From Bacillus xiapuensis (GTDB taxonomy: Bacteria; Bacillota; Bacilli; Bacillales; Domibacillaceae): 64,000 nucleotides of DNA. Location of the stretch: the NCBI RefSeq assembly GCF_002797355.1, contig NZ_KZ454939.1, forward strand, positions 1,397,828 through 1,461,827, written 5' to 3'. Under the pieces are notes generated by a model, which saw only the letters and a program-made list of their open reading frames with translations, made no database searches and was not told the origin of the DNA. Each line of letters begins with the position of its first letter. Position 1 is the stretch's first letter. The translations under genes were made by a program, and so were the position numbers. Shown one piece after another: positions 44,631 through 53,446 of the stretch.

Positions 44631-45596
44631 TCAATCTGTGCAACATTTTTTCTTTACGACTTTCTTAGCTGCTTGAACAATATAAGAAGAAGAAATCTCA
44701 TACTTTTCCAGCATTTCCTCGTTTGGCCCTGATTCGGAATTGCGGTCTTTAACGCCGATGCGCAGCATAGGAGCGGGCTTTTCTTCCACAAGCACTTCGG
44801 CTACCGCGCTGCCAAGGCCACCATATATGCTGTGTTCCTCCGCTGTAACGATCGCACCAGATGTCTCGGCGGCACTTATAATCGCTTCTTTATCAATTGG
44901 CTTTATAGTCGGCATATGAATAACAGCTGCCAAGATCCCTTCTTGCGCAAGCTGTTCAGCGGCTTCAAGGGCGCGGCTTGTTTCTGTTCCTGTTGAGATA
45001 ATAGCTACATCGCTTCCTTCTTTTAACGTCACCGCTTTGCCAAATTCAAACTGATAACCTTCAGAAAATATGACTGGATACGGATCGCGTGCCATCCGTA
45101 TATACACCGGTCCTTCATAACGATGGGCAAACTTCATAACTTCTTTCACTTCCACACCGTCTGCCGGAGCGAGCACAACCATATGGGCAAGGGAACGAAA
45201 AATCGCTAGATCCTCAAGCGCTTGATGAGTTTTGCCGGTAAGCCCGGTCAACAAACCGCTGTATCCGCCGATCATTTTCACATTTAGCTCCGGCTGGGCA
45301 ATTTGCACTTGAATTTGATCAATCGCCCGCTTAGAAAGAAAAGCTGCGAACGTTGCAGCCCAAGGCTGTAACCCTGTCGTCGCAAGACCTGCCGCCACGC
45401 TCATCATATTTTGTTCAGCGATCCCCATTTGCAAGAATTTTTCAGGGTTGCGGGTTGCCACTTTATCGATTTTTGTTGAATTGGCTAAATCCCCGTCCAG
45501 AACATACACTTTCTCATCATCGAGTGATAATTGAAGCAGTGTCTCACCAAAAACATCTCTCATGGACACTTTGTCAGCTGACTTAATCGCTTTCAT
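44631..45596 (-). CDS. Transketolase, C-terminal subunit
   Basis: The 321-residue protein corresponds to the pyrimidine-binding and C-terminal domains of transketolase. The thiamine-activating glutamate is E61 in MGIAEQNMMSVAAGLA, and TGKTHQALEDLA plus GPVYIRMARDP are typical. It must pair with the N-terminal subunit whose gene precedes it and overlaps by four bases. Split transketolases act in carbohydrate side pathways. The last residues KKKCCTD are unusual but short. Confidence 0.93.
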   Translation of the reverse strand: MKAIKSADKVSMRDVFGETLLQLSLDDEKVYVLDGDLANSTKIDKVATRNPEKFLQMGIAEQNMMSVAAGLATTGLQPWAATFAAFLSKRAIDQIQVQIAQPELNVKMIGGYSGLLTGLTGKTHQALEDLAIFRSLAHMVVLAPADGVEVKEVMKFAHRYEGPVYIRMARDPYPVIFSEGYQFEFGKAVTLKEGSDVAIISTGTETSRALEAAEQLAQEGILAAVIHMPTIKPIDKEAIISAAETSGAIVTAEEHSIYGGLGSAVAEVLVEEKPAPMLRIGVKDRNSESGPNEEMLEKYEISSSYIVQAAKKVVKKKCCTD

Positions 45597-46450
45597 CCTT
45601 GACCCTCCATTTCAATTTCTTGTATGGCCTCACGGAGCTCTTCCTCTGTCGGAACGCGGGAGTGCCATAAGTACTCGTTTTCCATAAAGGCTACGCCTTT
45701 CCCTTTGACAGTATGGGCGATGATTATCGTTGGCTTTCCTTTAACCGTCCGCGCCTTGGCCAATGCCTCGGCAATTTGCAAAGCATCATGCCCATCTATG
45801 CTGATTACATGCCATCCAAATGCCTCCCATTTCTTTTCAGGTTGAGTCATAGGGATTTGCCGTTTTCCATTCCCGCCATCCCAGCCAAATTGCTGAAGTT
45901 TATTGAAATCAAGAATCACAGCTAAATTATCAAGGCCGTATTTCGCAGCCACATCTGCCGCTTCCCACACTTGGCCTTCTTGGGATTCTCCGTCTCCCAC
46001 CATGCAATAGGTGCGAAATGCTTTGTTTTGCAGTTTCGCGCCAAGCGCCATTCCAACTGCTGCTGAAATCCCCTGTCCGAGTGATCCAGTGGACATATCC
46101 AGACCCGGAAGAGCTTTCATATCAGGATGCGCCTGCAAACGGGAGTTGAGCGAATCAAATGTATTTAACTCTTCTACCGGGAAATACCCTCTTAAAGCTA
46201 AAACAACATACAGGGCAATGGCTGAGTGTCCTTTTGACAGGACGAAACGGTCACGGTCCTCTTGTCGCGGCTGGCGAGGGTCAATATTCAGCTCATTAAA
46301 ATACAGATTGACCAATAGATCGACCGCTGACATCGGACCGCCAATATGGCCGGCTCCTGCATGATGGACCGTTTCAACAATCAGCCGTCTAGTTTCGGCT
46401 GATTTCTTCTTTAAAAAATGGATTTTATCTTCTTTAAGCAATTGACTCAT
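45593..46450 (-). CDS. Transketolase, N-terminal subunit
   Basis: The 285-residue protein is the TPP-pyrophosphate-binding half of transketolase. Motifs are GAGHIGGPMSAVDLLVNLYF, LSKGHSAIALYVVLA and the TPP/metal motif GDGESQEGQVWEA (residues 152-164) followed by DFNKLQQFG. It is the first gene of the four-gene operon transketolase N, C, aldehyde dehydrogenase, D-malate-type dehydrogenase. Its promoter region carries one of the AAGCGCTT palindromes. GGGAGGAT precedes the ATG. Confidence 0.94.
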   Translation of the reverse strand: MSQLLKEDKIHFLKKKSAETRRLIVETVHHAGAGHIGGPMSAVDLLVNLYFNELNIDPRQPRQEDRDRFVLSKGHSAIALYVVLALRGYFPVEELNTFDSLNSRLQAHPDMKALPGLDMSTGSLGQGISAAVGMALGAKLQNKAFRTYCMVGDGESQEGQVWEAADVAAKYGLDNLAVILDFNKLQQFGWDGGNGKRQIPMTQPEKKWEAFGWHVISIDGHDALQIAEALAKARTVKGKPTIIIAHTVKGKGVAFMENEYLWHSRVPTEEELREAIQEIEMEGQG

Positions 46451-46496
46451 TTTTCATCCTCCCAGTTTTAAGTTTATCGGCAAGAACAGTTAAAAT

Positions 46497-46514
46497 AGGT
46501 TAAGCGCTTTACCT
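46497..46514. promoter_or_regulatory. LacI-type operator 1 (transketolase operon)
   Basis: AGGTTAAGCGCTTTACCT is palindromic except for one mismatched pair (16 of 18 bases pair). It lies 47 bp upstream of the transketolase N start and is the best copy of the palindrome repeated through the 46-63 kb region. Confidence 0.75.
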
Positions 46515-46569
46515 AAAGGGTGAAAAAACGACAAGATAAAGATATTCCTCAATCTTGCCGAAAGTTCTA

Positions 46570-47595
46570 TTAGCGTGTGTGGACAGCAGCCGGCCGGCCG
46601 ATTTTTACCGGCTGGCCAGTCGCAAGAGATTGCTGGGCAGCTTTGGCGATTAATTCGGCCTGAAGCCCATCATACCCAGTGCATGCAACGGGCTGGCTAT
46701 ATCGAATGGCATCAATAAATGAGCGGCTCTCCAAAGCATAAGCCTCTTGGTAACGTTCTAGAAAAAAACCCTTCACCTTATCTTTATATACGCCCCCCTC
46801 CACGCTGATTTCAGCGCTTGTCGGACGTTCATTTTCTATTGTGATACTGCCTTTCGATCCAAACACTTCAACTCGCTGGTCGTACCCGTAAACCGCTTTG
46901 CGGCTGTTATCAATGAGGCCGATTGCCCCATTTGCAAAGGTCAGGGTGATAACCGCCGTATCAATGTCCCCCGCTGCTTTGATTCCGGGATCAATCAAAT
47001 TAGCCCCGCAGGCATATACTTCCGTTACTTCACTTCCTGTTACAAAACGGGCTATGTCGAAATCATGGATAGCCATATCAAAAAACAGCCCTCCGGAGTT
47101 TTTAATGTATTCCACCGGCGGAGGCTCCGGGTCTCTTGAAGTAATCTTAACGATATGAGCTTCTCCAATCACCCCATTTTGAACAGTTTCATGAATTTTC
47201 AAGAAATTTTTGTCGAAGCGCCGGTTAAAGCCAACCTGGAGCTTTACGCCTGCTTTACTTACCGCTTGAAGGGCCGCTTCAGTCTCTTCTGTAGAGAAGC
47301 TAATCGGCTTTTCACAAAAGATATGCTTGCCTCTTAAGGCCGCCTTTTGGATGATCGGCACATGGGTATCAGTTGGAGAACAGACGAAGACCGCATCTAT
47401 TTCGGGATCATCCAGTATTTCTTCATAATTGCTGACCACATGTATGCTGCTCATTTTCTTGGCCCATTTTTTTGCATGCTCAGCAAATAGATCGGAGATG
47501 GTCTTGATTTTTACCCCTGGAAGATGAGCGAGATTCTCAGCGTGAAGCTGACCGATTCTTCCTGCCCCAATCAGGCCAATGACCACTTCTTTCAC
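46570..47595 (-). CDS. iolG: Gfo/Idh/MocA oxidoreductase, probable inositol 2-dehydrogenase
   Basis: The 341-residue protein has the Rossmann motif GLIGAGRIGQLHAENL, the family motif CEKPISF with its lysine, VGFNRRFDKNFL and the catalytic region GGLFFDMAIHDFDIARFV. It resembles myo-inositol 2-dehydrogenases (IolG/Idh). I start at GTG 47595 with AGCAGGTG six bases upstream. It has its own AAGCGCTT operator and is flanked by intergenic gaps, so it may be a single-gene unit. Confidence 0.83.
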   Translation of the reverse strand: MKEVVIGLIGAGRIGQLHAENLAHLPGVKIKTISDLFAEHAKKWAKKMSSIHVVSNYEEILDDPEIDAVFVCSPTDTHVPIIQKAALRGKHIFCEKPISFSTEETEAALQAVSKAGVKLQVGFNRRFDKNFLKIHETVQNGVIGEAHIVKITSRDPEPPPVEYIKNSGGLFFDMAIHDFDIARFVTGSEVTEVYACGANLIDPGIKAAGDIDTAVITLTFANGAIGLIDNSRKAVYGYDQRVEVFGSKGSITIENERPTSAEISVEGGVYKDKVKGFFLERYQEAYALESRSFIDAIRYSQPVACTGYDGLQAELIAKAAQQSLATGQPVKIGRPAAVHTR

Positions 47596-47621
47596 GAACA
47601 CCACCTGCTCTTCTATTTATT

Positions 47622-47639
47622 GGGTTAAGCGCTTTCCTT
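47622..47639. promoter_or_regulatory. LacI-type operator 2
   Basis: GGGTTAAGCGCTTTCCTT contains the common AAGCGCTT core (47627-47634), 27 bp before the start of the Gfo/Idh gene at 47595. Confidence 0.7.
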
Positions 47640-47729
47640 ATTGTGTGTTCATTATAATACATTTTGCGGTTTTTCGAAAGAATTTTTTAATAATTCAAAT
47701 AGTATTGGACGGATAATTCCAATGTCCGC

Positions 47730-48743
47730 TTATTCTGGATATAAGATGACTTTAAGCGCTTCTCCTTTTCTCATGGCTTCCACTCCCTCATGCACCTTAG
47801 AAAGAGGAAGGCGATGAGTGATGAGCCCCTTCAGATCCAGCAAATTCGCTTCTAATGTTCGGACTACGCGCGGGAAATCACACTTTTGAATGAATGTTCC
47901 TTTGACGGCAATTTCATTTCTGGTAATGTCATATTGTTTAATGGAGGGATTTGCATGCTCATTCATGCCTACCAACAAGACCTGCCCGCCTTTGCGGACA
48001 AGATTGAGCGACTGGTCAAATAAGGCTCCTGCGCAATCGATCACAATATCCGCTCCCGCCCCTGTTAGGCGCTTTACAAAGGAAGCGACATTTTCTTTTT
48101 TAGGATTGAGAACATGAGTAGCTCCTGAGACTTGAGAATAGCCCAATCGATAATCCGACAAATCTACACATATGATCACACCGACGCCTGATGCTTTCAT
48201 GACCTGCGTAAACAGCTGCCCCATTGGTCCAGCCCCTAAGATCACGACGCTGTTTCCCAGCTGCATATCCAGTTTGCTGACGCCATTGATCACACAGGAC
48301 AGCGGTTCAGCAAAAACAGCGACGTCTGGGGAGACGGTTTTTGAAATTTTATGAACATTTTTTGCTGGGATCACGCTGTATGGAGCCCAGCCGCCGTTCA
48401 TAAATATTCCAATAGTGGAGCTGTCTTCGCATAGATTCTGCTCACCGATCTGACAGTAATAACAGAATCCGCAAGTGGTTGTGGGATCCACCACAACCCG
48501 GTCTCCCGCCCTTACATGCTGAACAGCACTTCCTGTCTCTACGACTTCTCCTGTAAATTCATGTCCTTGGATGATTCCAAGAGCCGATGGGTGTCCGGGA
48601 GGGTCTGCTAAAATATGGACATCCGTTCCGCAAATACTGGCTGCTTCCACTTTAAGTTTCACTTGATCTTCTGCCGTCAGCACAGGAATCTCTCTATCTT
48701 GTAAAGCCAAATGACCTTTTTTTTCAATAACTCCCGCCAGCAT
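47730..48743 (-). CDS. Zinc-dependent medium-chain alcohol dehydrogenase
   Basis: The 337-residue enzyme has the catalytic zinc ligands in ASICGTDVHI and GHEFTGEV, and the structural zinc cysteines in CGFCYYCQIGEQNLCE. The nucleotide-binding motif is VVILGAGPMGQLF. It is similar in layout to threonine/sorbitol/inositol-type dehydrogenases. It is the last gene of the ABC transporter operon, so it probably oxidises a polyol imported by that transporter. AAAGGAGGA lies before the ATG at 48743. Confidence 0.88.
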   Translation of the reverse strand: MLAGVIEKKGHLALQDREIPVLTAEDQVKLKVEAASICGTDVHILADPPGHPSALGIIQGHEFTGEVVETGSAVQHVRAGDRVVVDPTTTCGFCYYCQIGEQNLCEDSSTIGIFMNGGWAPYSVIPAKNVHKISKTVSPDVAVFAEPLSCVINGVSKLDMQLGNSVVILGAGPMGQLFTQVMKASGVGVIICVDLSDYRLGYSQVSGATHVLNPKKENVASFVKRLTGAGADIVIDCAGALFDQSLNLVRKGGQVLLVGMNEHANPSIKQYDITRNEIAVKGTFIQKCDFPRVVRTLEANLLDLKGLITHRLPLSKVHEGVEAMRKGEALKVILYPE

Positions 48744-48849
48744 ATAAATTCCTCCTTTATCAGTACAATCGCTGACTACCGAACTGCGTGATTTCCGTCT
48801 TTTCTTCTGATAATCCAAAACGGCAAATTGGCTTGGGACTGTGATTAGC

Positions 48850-49797
48850 TTACTGATTTAAACGATTATTCGCTTTTTCTATCTCTTGATCTACATTTTC
48901 TTTTGTAATCACAGCCGCACCAGAATCAATTCTCTTTTCAACGGTTTCTCCTTTTTTTGCTTTGTATGCTGCTTCAACGGCTTTATAGCCTATTTGATAC
49001 GGATTTTGAGCGATATTGGCCAGCATTCTCCCATCTTGGACAGCCTTAAGGCCATCTGGGGTACCATCAAATCCCATTAAGGGAATCTCATTCTTTTTTT
49101 TATTTTTCAGCGCCTTGTGAGCGCCCAAAGCCATTTCATCTGACGTAGCAAAAACGGCTTTGACATCCGGGTTCGCGGTAAGGATATTTTCCATGACATT
49201 CACAGCTTTGACACGGTCACTTTGGGCATCTTGAACAATGAACTCAATCCTTTTTCCTTTTAAAGCATCCTGAAATCCTTTCGTTCGCTCATCATGCACC
49301 TTGCTTCCTGATTGTCCGCGCACAATAGCAACTTTATCACCACTTTTTACAATATCCTTAAAAAATTCACCGCCAAGTTTTCCTGCATTGTAATTGCGTG
49401 TGCCCACAAAGGTCACTTTCTCATTAAAGTCTACCTCCGCTTCTGTAAGAACAACGGGAATATCTCGCTGATGCGCATAATTTAATACAGGGATCATTGT
49501 ATCAGGCTGACTAGCGGCTAGAATGATGGCATCTGCGCCAGCGGTGATCTGGTCTTCCACCATTTTTACTTGCTGTTCATATTGAGTTTCCTCCGGCGGC
49601 CCTAAGAATTTCACTTCTACCCCTAATTTTTTTGCTGCGTCCCTGGCGCCAGCCATTTCAAGCTTCCAATATTCCGTCGTTAATGTCATTAGCACCATAC
49701 CGAATGTATACGTTTTTCTTGCATCATCAGACTGATGAGCCGTGCACGCTGCCATAAAAAAGACTGCAGCAAGTAAGGCGATTGCAAATTTCTTCAT
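48850..49797 (-). CDS. Sugar/polyol ABC transporter substrate-binding lipoprotein (copy 1)
   Basis: The precursor of about 315 residues has a signal ending in FFMAAC (lipobox cysteine). A type I periplasmic-binding fold of the RbsB family follows, with VFATSDEMALGAHKAL and GFDGTPDGLKAVQDG as family-typical stretches. It should bind the sugar or inositol outside the cell. The start could also be GTG 49806, closer to AGGGGG. It is a paralogue of the next gene upstream; both contain RVKAV-VMENILTANPD. Confidence 0.86.
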   Translation of the reverse strand: MKKFAIALLAAVFFMAACTAHQSDDARKTYTFGMVLMTLTTEYWKLEMAGARDAAKKLGVEVKFLGPPEETQYEQQVKMVEDQITAGADAIILAASQPDTMIPVLNYAHQRDIPVVLTEAEVDFNEKVTFVGTRNYNAGKLGGEFFKDIVKSGDKVAIVRGQSGSKVHDERTKGFQDALKGKRIEFIVQDAQSDRVKAVNVMENILTANPDVKAVFATSDEMALGAHKALKNKKKNEIPLMGFDGTPDGLKAVQDGRMLANIAQNPYQIGYKAVEAAYKAKKGETVEKRIDSGAAVITKENVDQEIEKANNRLNQ

Positions 49798-49874
49798 TAC
49801 TTTCACACGCCCCCTACATTTCATGATGGCTTGCGGCTTATCAAAATGGCTCGCATTTACGCTTTTCTATCCCT

Positions 49875-50855
49875 CTATTCCTGATCCAGAATATCGTTAA
49901 CTGCTTGCAATTTGTCCGCGGCTGTTTCTTCGGTGATGATCCCGATGTCACTGGCTATGTTCTTTTCCACTTTTTCTCCCTTGATCGCTTTTAAAGCATT
50001 TTCTACTCCCTTATAAGCCATATCATACGGTCTTTGTTCTACGGTCGCAGTTACCCCTCCCTCTGCAATGGAGCTGAGCGCATCGGTTGTACCGTCTATG
50101 CCGATAATCGGAAGTTCCGTATTGCGGAAATCAGCCGCTTGCAGAGCTCCAAGTGCCATGGCATCATTAGCGGCGAATACCCCTTTAATATCCGGGTTAG
50201 CCGTTAGAATATTCTCCATGACTGTCACGGCTTTGACACGGTCGAAATCGGCCGCTTGAGAAGCGGCAACCTTAATTCCTTCCGCTTTTAATAAATCCTT
50301 GACACCCCGTGTGCGTTCCTCACTTACTTCCGTTCCTGATACGCCCTCTAAAACAGCAACCTTATCCCCTTTGGATAATCTTGAAGCCAGAAATTTCCCA
50401 GCTTCTTGGCCAGCTGTGTAATTATCCGTTCCAATATAAGCAGTTTTTCCATCCCAGTCTAAGTTCGTGTCAATTAAAACAACGGGAATATTGTCCTGCT
50501 GATATCTTTCCAGCAGGGGAACGGCGGCCTCGGTGCTGGGCATAAACACTAATGCATCCGGCTTCTGGCTTAACAAGTCCTCGAGAATATTAATGAGTTT
50601 TTCCGATTCTGTTTGTGTTGGAGCGGCCAAAACAGCTCCCTCTACGTCTAAATCTTTAAACGCCTGCTCGGCTCCTTTTTCTTCCAGCTTAAAATACTCC
50701 TGATCCATTCCTTTTAATACGACCGCTATTCTGGGCTGCCCGCTCCCAGCATTATTTTCAAAAGAAGAAGCGCTGTTGGCGTGTTTCTGGCTGCAGCCGA
50801 TTAAAAGCGAAATCGCCAGAAAAACGGCCGCTATGGCGATTAACCTTGTCTTCAT
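49875..50855 (-). CDS. Sugar/polyol ABC transporter substrate-binding lipoprotein (copy 2)
   Basis: The precursor of about 326 residues has the lipobox LLIGC and an RbsB-like fold with DNIPVVLIDTNLDWDGKTAYIG, VFAANDAMALGALQ and GIDGTTDALSSIAEGG. It lies between the permease gene and copy 1. Two binding proteins behind one permease suggest two related ligands, or one copy evolving a new ligand. The ATG at 50855 is 9 bp after AGGGGG. Confidence 0.87.
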   Translation of the reverse strand: MKTRLIAIAAVFLAISLLIGCSQKHANSASSFENNAGSGQPRIAVVLKGMDQEYFKLEEKGAEQAFKDLDVEGAVLAAPTQTESEKLINILEDLLSQKPDALVFMPSTEAAVPLLERYQQDNIPVVLIDTNLDWDGKTAYIGTDNYTAGQEAGKFLASRLSKGDKVAVLEGVSGTEVSEERTRGVKDLLKAEGIKVAASQAADFDRVKAVTVMENILTANPDIKGVFAANDAMALGALQAADFRNTELPIIGIDGTTDALSSIAEGGVTATVEQRPYDMAYKGVENALKAIKGEKVEKNIASDIGIITEETAADKLQAVNDILDQE

Positions 50856-50908
50856 CCCTTCCATCCCCCTATGTTTTCACTGCTCCTTATACCGGTATTT
50901 GCAGGTTC

Positions 50909-51934
50909 TCATTTCTTCTCTCCTCTGCGGCGCAATACATCCACATAAACCGCTAGAATAATCACGATCCCTATGACAACAGTTTGCAGATCAGATGAGG
51001 TTCCGAGAAGATTGAGACCGTTGCGCAATACCGCAATAATCATGGCGCCTATCAGCGTTCCCCAAACCGTTCCCACTCCGCCGAGAAAGCTAGCTCCGCC
51101 GATAATGACCGCTGCAATGGCATCCAGCTCATACATTAGACCTGCAATGGGCGAGGCTGAGTTTGTGCGCCCAATAAGCACGAGCCCGCCGATCGCCGCC
51201 ATCAAGCCGCTCAGCGTATAGACAATAATAAGCACTCGATCAACCGGAATACCGGATAGCCGGGCTGCTTCCTTATTCCCCCCTATGGCATAGATATATC
51301 TTCCAGTTGCGGTGCGCGTTAAAAAGATATGAAAGACAATATAAGCGGCAATCACTAGTAAAAAGCTTACCGGAAGGATTCCGATACTTTCCTGGCCTGC
51401 AAAGTTCATCAAGTACGGAAAACCAAAAATTGGTGATGCTGCCGTAATAATAAGCGCCAGTCCTCGGAATACATTCATCGTGCCCAGCGTAGAAATGAAC
51501 GGATGAGGAAGGCGCAGCTTCGTTAATAAGATGCCGTTTAGCCATCCCGCCAATGCACCTACAATAAGGCAAGCAAAGAATCCGACAATGGGCGGCAGCC
51601 CCCAGTTCACGGTGACGATTCCGGCAACGACAATTGAAAAGGCTAATACAGAACCGACCGATAAATCAATTCCCGCCGTCAAAATCGGCAAGAGCATGCC
51701 CAGTGCAAGCAAAGCATTAATAGAGGACTGCCTGGCGATATTCATCATATTGTCCATTTGGAGAAAACTTGGTGAAAGGACCGCCAGCACGGCCGATAAC
51801 CCAATTAAGCCGAATAAAGGGCCAAATCGATTGATCAACTTCTTACTATTCCGCTGTTTGTTCATTTGCGGCGGCCGAACCTCTTGTAGCTCCGTTTGTT
51901 CGGCGTGTTCTTTCGGTTTCACACGTTCTTCCAC
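50909..51934 (-). CDS. Sugar/polyol ABC transporter permease (RbsC family)
   Basis: The 341-residue protein has 8-10 membrane segments after a charged N-terminal tail of about 30 residues. RbsC-type motifs are AGIDLSVGSVLAFS, LPHPFISTLGTMNVFRGLAL, AIGGNKEAARLSGIPVDRV and the conserved GGASFLGGVGTVWGTLIGA. It starts seven bases after the ATPase stop, at GTG with AGGAGG upstream. It forms the membrane channel of the transporter. Confidence 0.93.
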   Translation of the reverse strand: MEERVKPKEHAEQTELQEVRPPQMNKQRNSKKLINRFGPLFGLIGLSAVLAVLSPSFLQMDNMMNIARQSSINALLALGMLLPILTAGIDLSVGSVLAFSIVVAGIVTVNWGLPPIVGFFACLIVGALAGWLNGILLTKLRLPHPFISTLGTMNVFRGLALIITAASPIFGFPYLMNFAGQESIGILPVSFLLVIAAYIVFHIFLTRTATGRYIYAIGGNKEAARLSGIPVDRVLIIVYTLSGLMAAIGGLVLIGRTNSASPIAGLMYELDAIAAVIIGGASFLGGVGTVWGTLIGAMIIAVLRNGLNLLGTSSDLQTVVIGIVIILAVYVDVLRRRGEKK

Positions 51935-51940
51935 TGTAGA

Positions 51941-53425
51941 TCATCCTCCTGTCGCGGCTCTCATTATCGTTTCCTGATCGGCTTCATCTCGCTTTAAATC
52001 CCCTGTTATTCTTCCTTCATGCATGACTAATATCCGATCACACATTCCAAGAATTTCCGGCAATTCTGATGAAATAATAATGACGCAGGCGCCCTCTTTT
52101 ACGAGCTGGTTGATTAAGTGATACACTTCTACCTTTGCGCCGACATCAATTCCTCTAGTTGGCTCGTCGAAGATAAATATTCTTGCTTTCGTGAACAGCC
52201 ATTTGGCAATGACTACTTTTTGCTGGTTTCCTCCGCTCAAGTGGCGGGCCATTAAATGAATATTATTCGGTCTTAACTTTAGTTCCCCCGCATACTTCTC
52301 GGCCACTTGCCGCTGGCTGTTCGGGCTGATGAGCGACCCGTTTTTCACTTGTTTCAAATTGGTAATCGTTTTGTTAAAAATCAATGATTGATCGAGAAAA
52401 AGCCCTTCTTTCTTCCGATCCTCGGTAATTAGCGCCAATCCTGCTTTAATGGCATCCTGAGGATGACGGATGATTTTCTTTTCACCGAATATATACACAT
52501 CTCCGAAAACCGCGGAGTCGGCACCGAATATGGCTCTTGCCAATTCTGTCCTTCCAGCTCCGACAAGACCGGAAATGCCCAAAATTTCTCCTTGATAGGC
52601 GCTAAAACTGATTTCCTCCGATTCCACGCTCAGCTTCAGCTTCTCTACCTTGAGTCCTTCTTTTCCTCTTTGAAAGCTTACTTTAGGGAATTTATGATGC
52701 AATGTCCGTCCGACCATCAAAGCAATCATTTCATCAATGGAGGTCGTTTGCACAGGAACCGTTTTTACTTTTGTGCCATCTCTTAATACGGTTATCCGAT
52801 CCCCAATGCGCTTGATTTCCTCAAGCCGATGAGAAATATAGATAAACGTCATTCCTTCTTCCTTTAGCTTTTCTATCGTGGCAAGAAGCTGATCGGCTTC
52901 TTGCGCACTTAAACTAGCAGTCGGCTCATCCATAATAATTAGACGGGCATCAAGGGAAAGCGCTTTAGCAATTTCCACAAGCTGTTGCTGGCCCACCCCT
53001 AGATTCTCTACTAGCTCATTTACATCTGTCTTTTGCCCAAGCCGCTGCATAAGTGACTGAGCTTCTTTCTCCATTTCAGACCGGTTCAGCAAGGAATACC
53101 GTCCGCTTTTTTTCTTTTCATGCCCTAAGAAAATATTCTCCGTCACTGAAAGCTGCGGGATCAAGTTCAGCTCTTGATAAATCGTGGCAATCCCGGCATC
53201 AATCGCATCCTTCGGTCTTTCTACCTTTAATGTTTTGCCATCCCATCTGATTTCACCTGAATCTTTTTTGTAAGCCCCGGTTAAAATCTTGATAATTGTT
53301 GATTTTCCAGCACCGTTTTCTCCCAGCAAGACATGCACTTCGCCTCTCTTTACCTCCAGGTCAACCTCATGCAGCACTTGCACACCGGAGAAAGATTTGC
53401 TGACTCCCTTTATTTCTAAAAGCAA
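51941..53425 (-). CDS. Sugar/polyol ABC transporter ATP-binding protein (RbsA/MglA family)
   Basis: The 494-residue protein has two fused ABC domains. Domain 1 has GENGAGKST, the signature LGVGQQQLVEIAKAL and IIMDEPTASLS. Domain 2 has the degenerate Walker A region GLVGAGRTEL, LSGGNQQKVVIAKWL and IFDEPTRGIDVG. This double structure is typical for ribose, galactose and inositol importers. It lies 21 bp after the Gfo/Idh gene at 53447-54487 and is co-transcribed with it. Confidence 0.94.
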   Translation of the reverse strand: MLLEIKGVSKSFSGVQVLHEVDLEVKRGEVHVLLGENGAGKSTIIKILTGAYKKDSGEIRWDGKTLKVERPKDAIDAGIATIYQELNLIPQLSVTENIFLGHEKKKSGRYSLLNRSEMEKEAQSLMQRLGQKTDVNELVENLGVGQQQLVEIAKALSLDARLIIMDEPTASLSAQEADQLLATIEKLKEEGMTFIYISHRLEEIKRIGDRITVLRDGTKVKTVPVQTTSIDEMIALMVGRTLHHKFPKVSFQRGKEGLKVEKLKLSVESEEISFSAYQGEILGISGLVGAGRTELARAIFGADSAVFGDVYIFGEKKIIRHPQDAIKAGLALITEDRKKEGLFLDQSLIFNKTITNLKQVKNGSLISPNSQRQVAEKYAGELKLRPNNIHLMARHLSGGNQQKVVIAKWLFTKARIFIFDEPTRGIDVGAKVEVYHLINQLVKEGACVIIISSELPEILGMCDRILVMHEGRITGDLKRDEADQETIMRAATGG

Positions 53426-53446
53426 AGCGGCTTCCTCCCCCTCTTT

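Noticed and set aside
42052-46450. Sulfoglycolytic (sulfo-transketolase) operon
   Set aside because: A split transketolase with a dehydrogenase also occurs there, but no sulfoquinovosidase, sulfo-sugar isomerase or sulfonate exporter is present, whereas iolB, iolD and iolE are.
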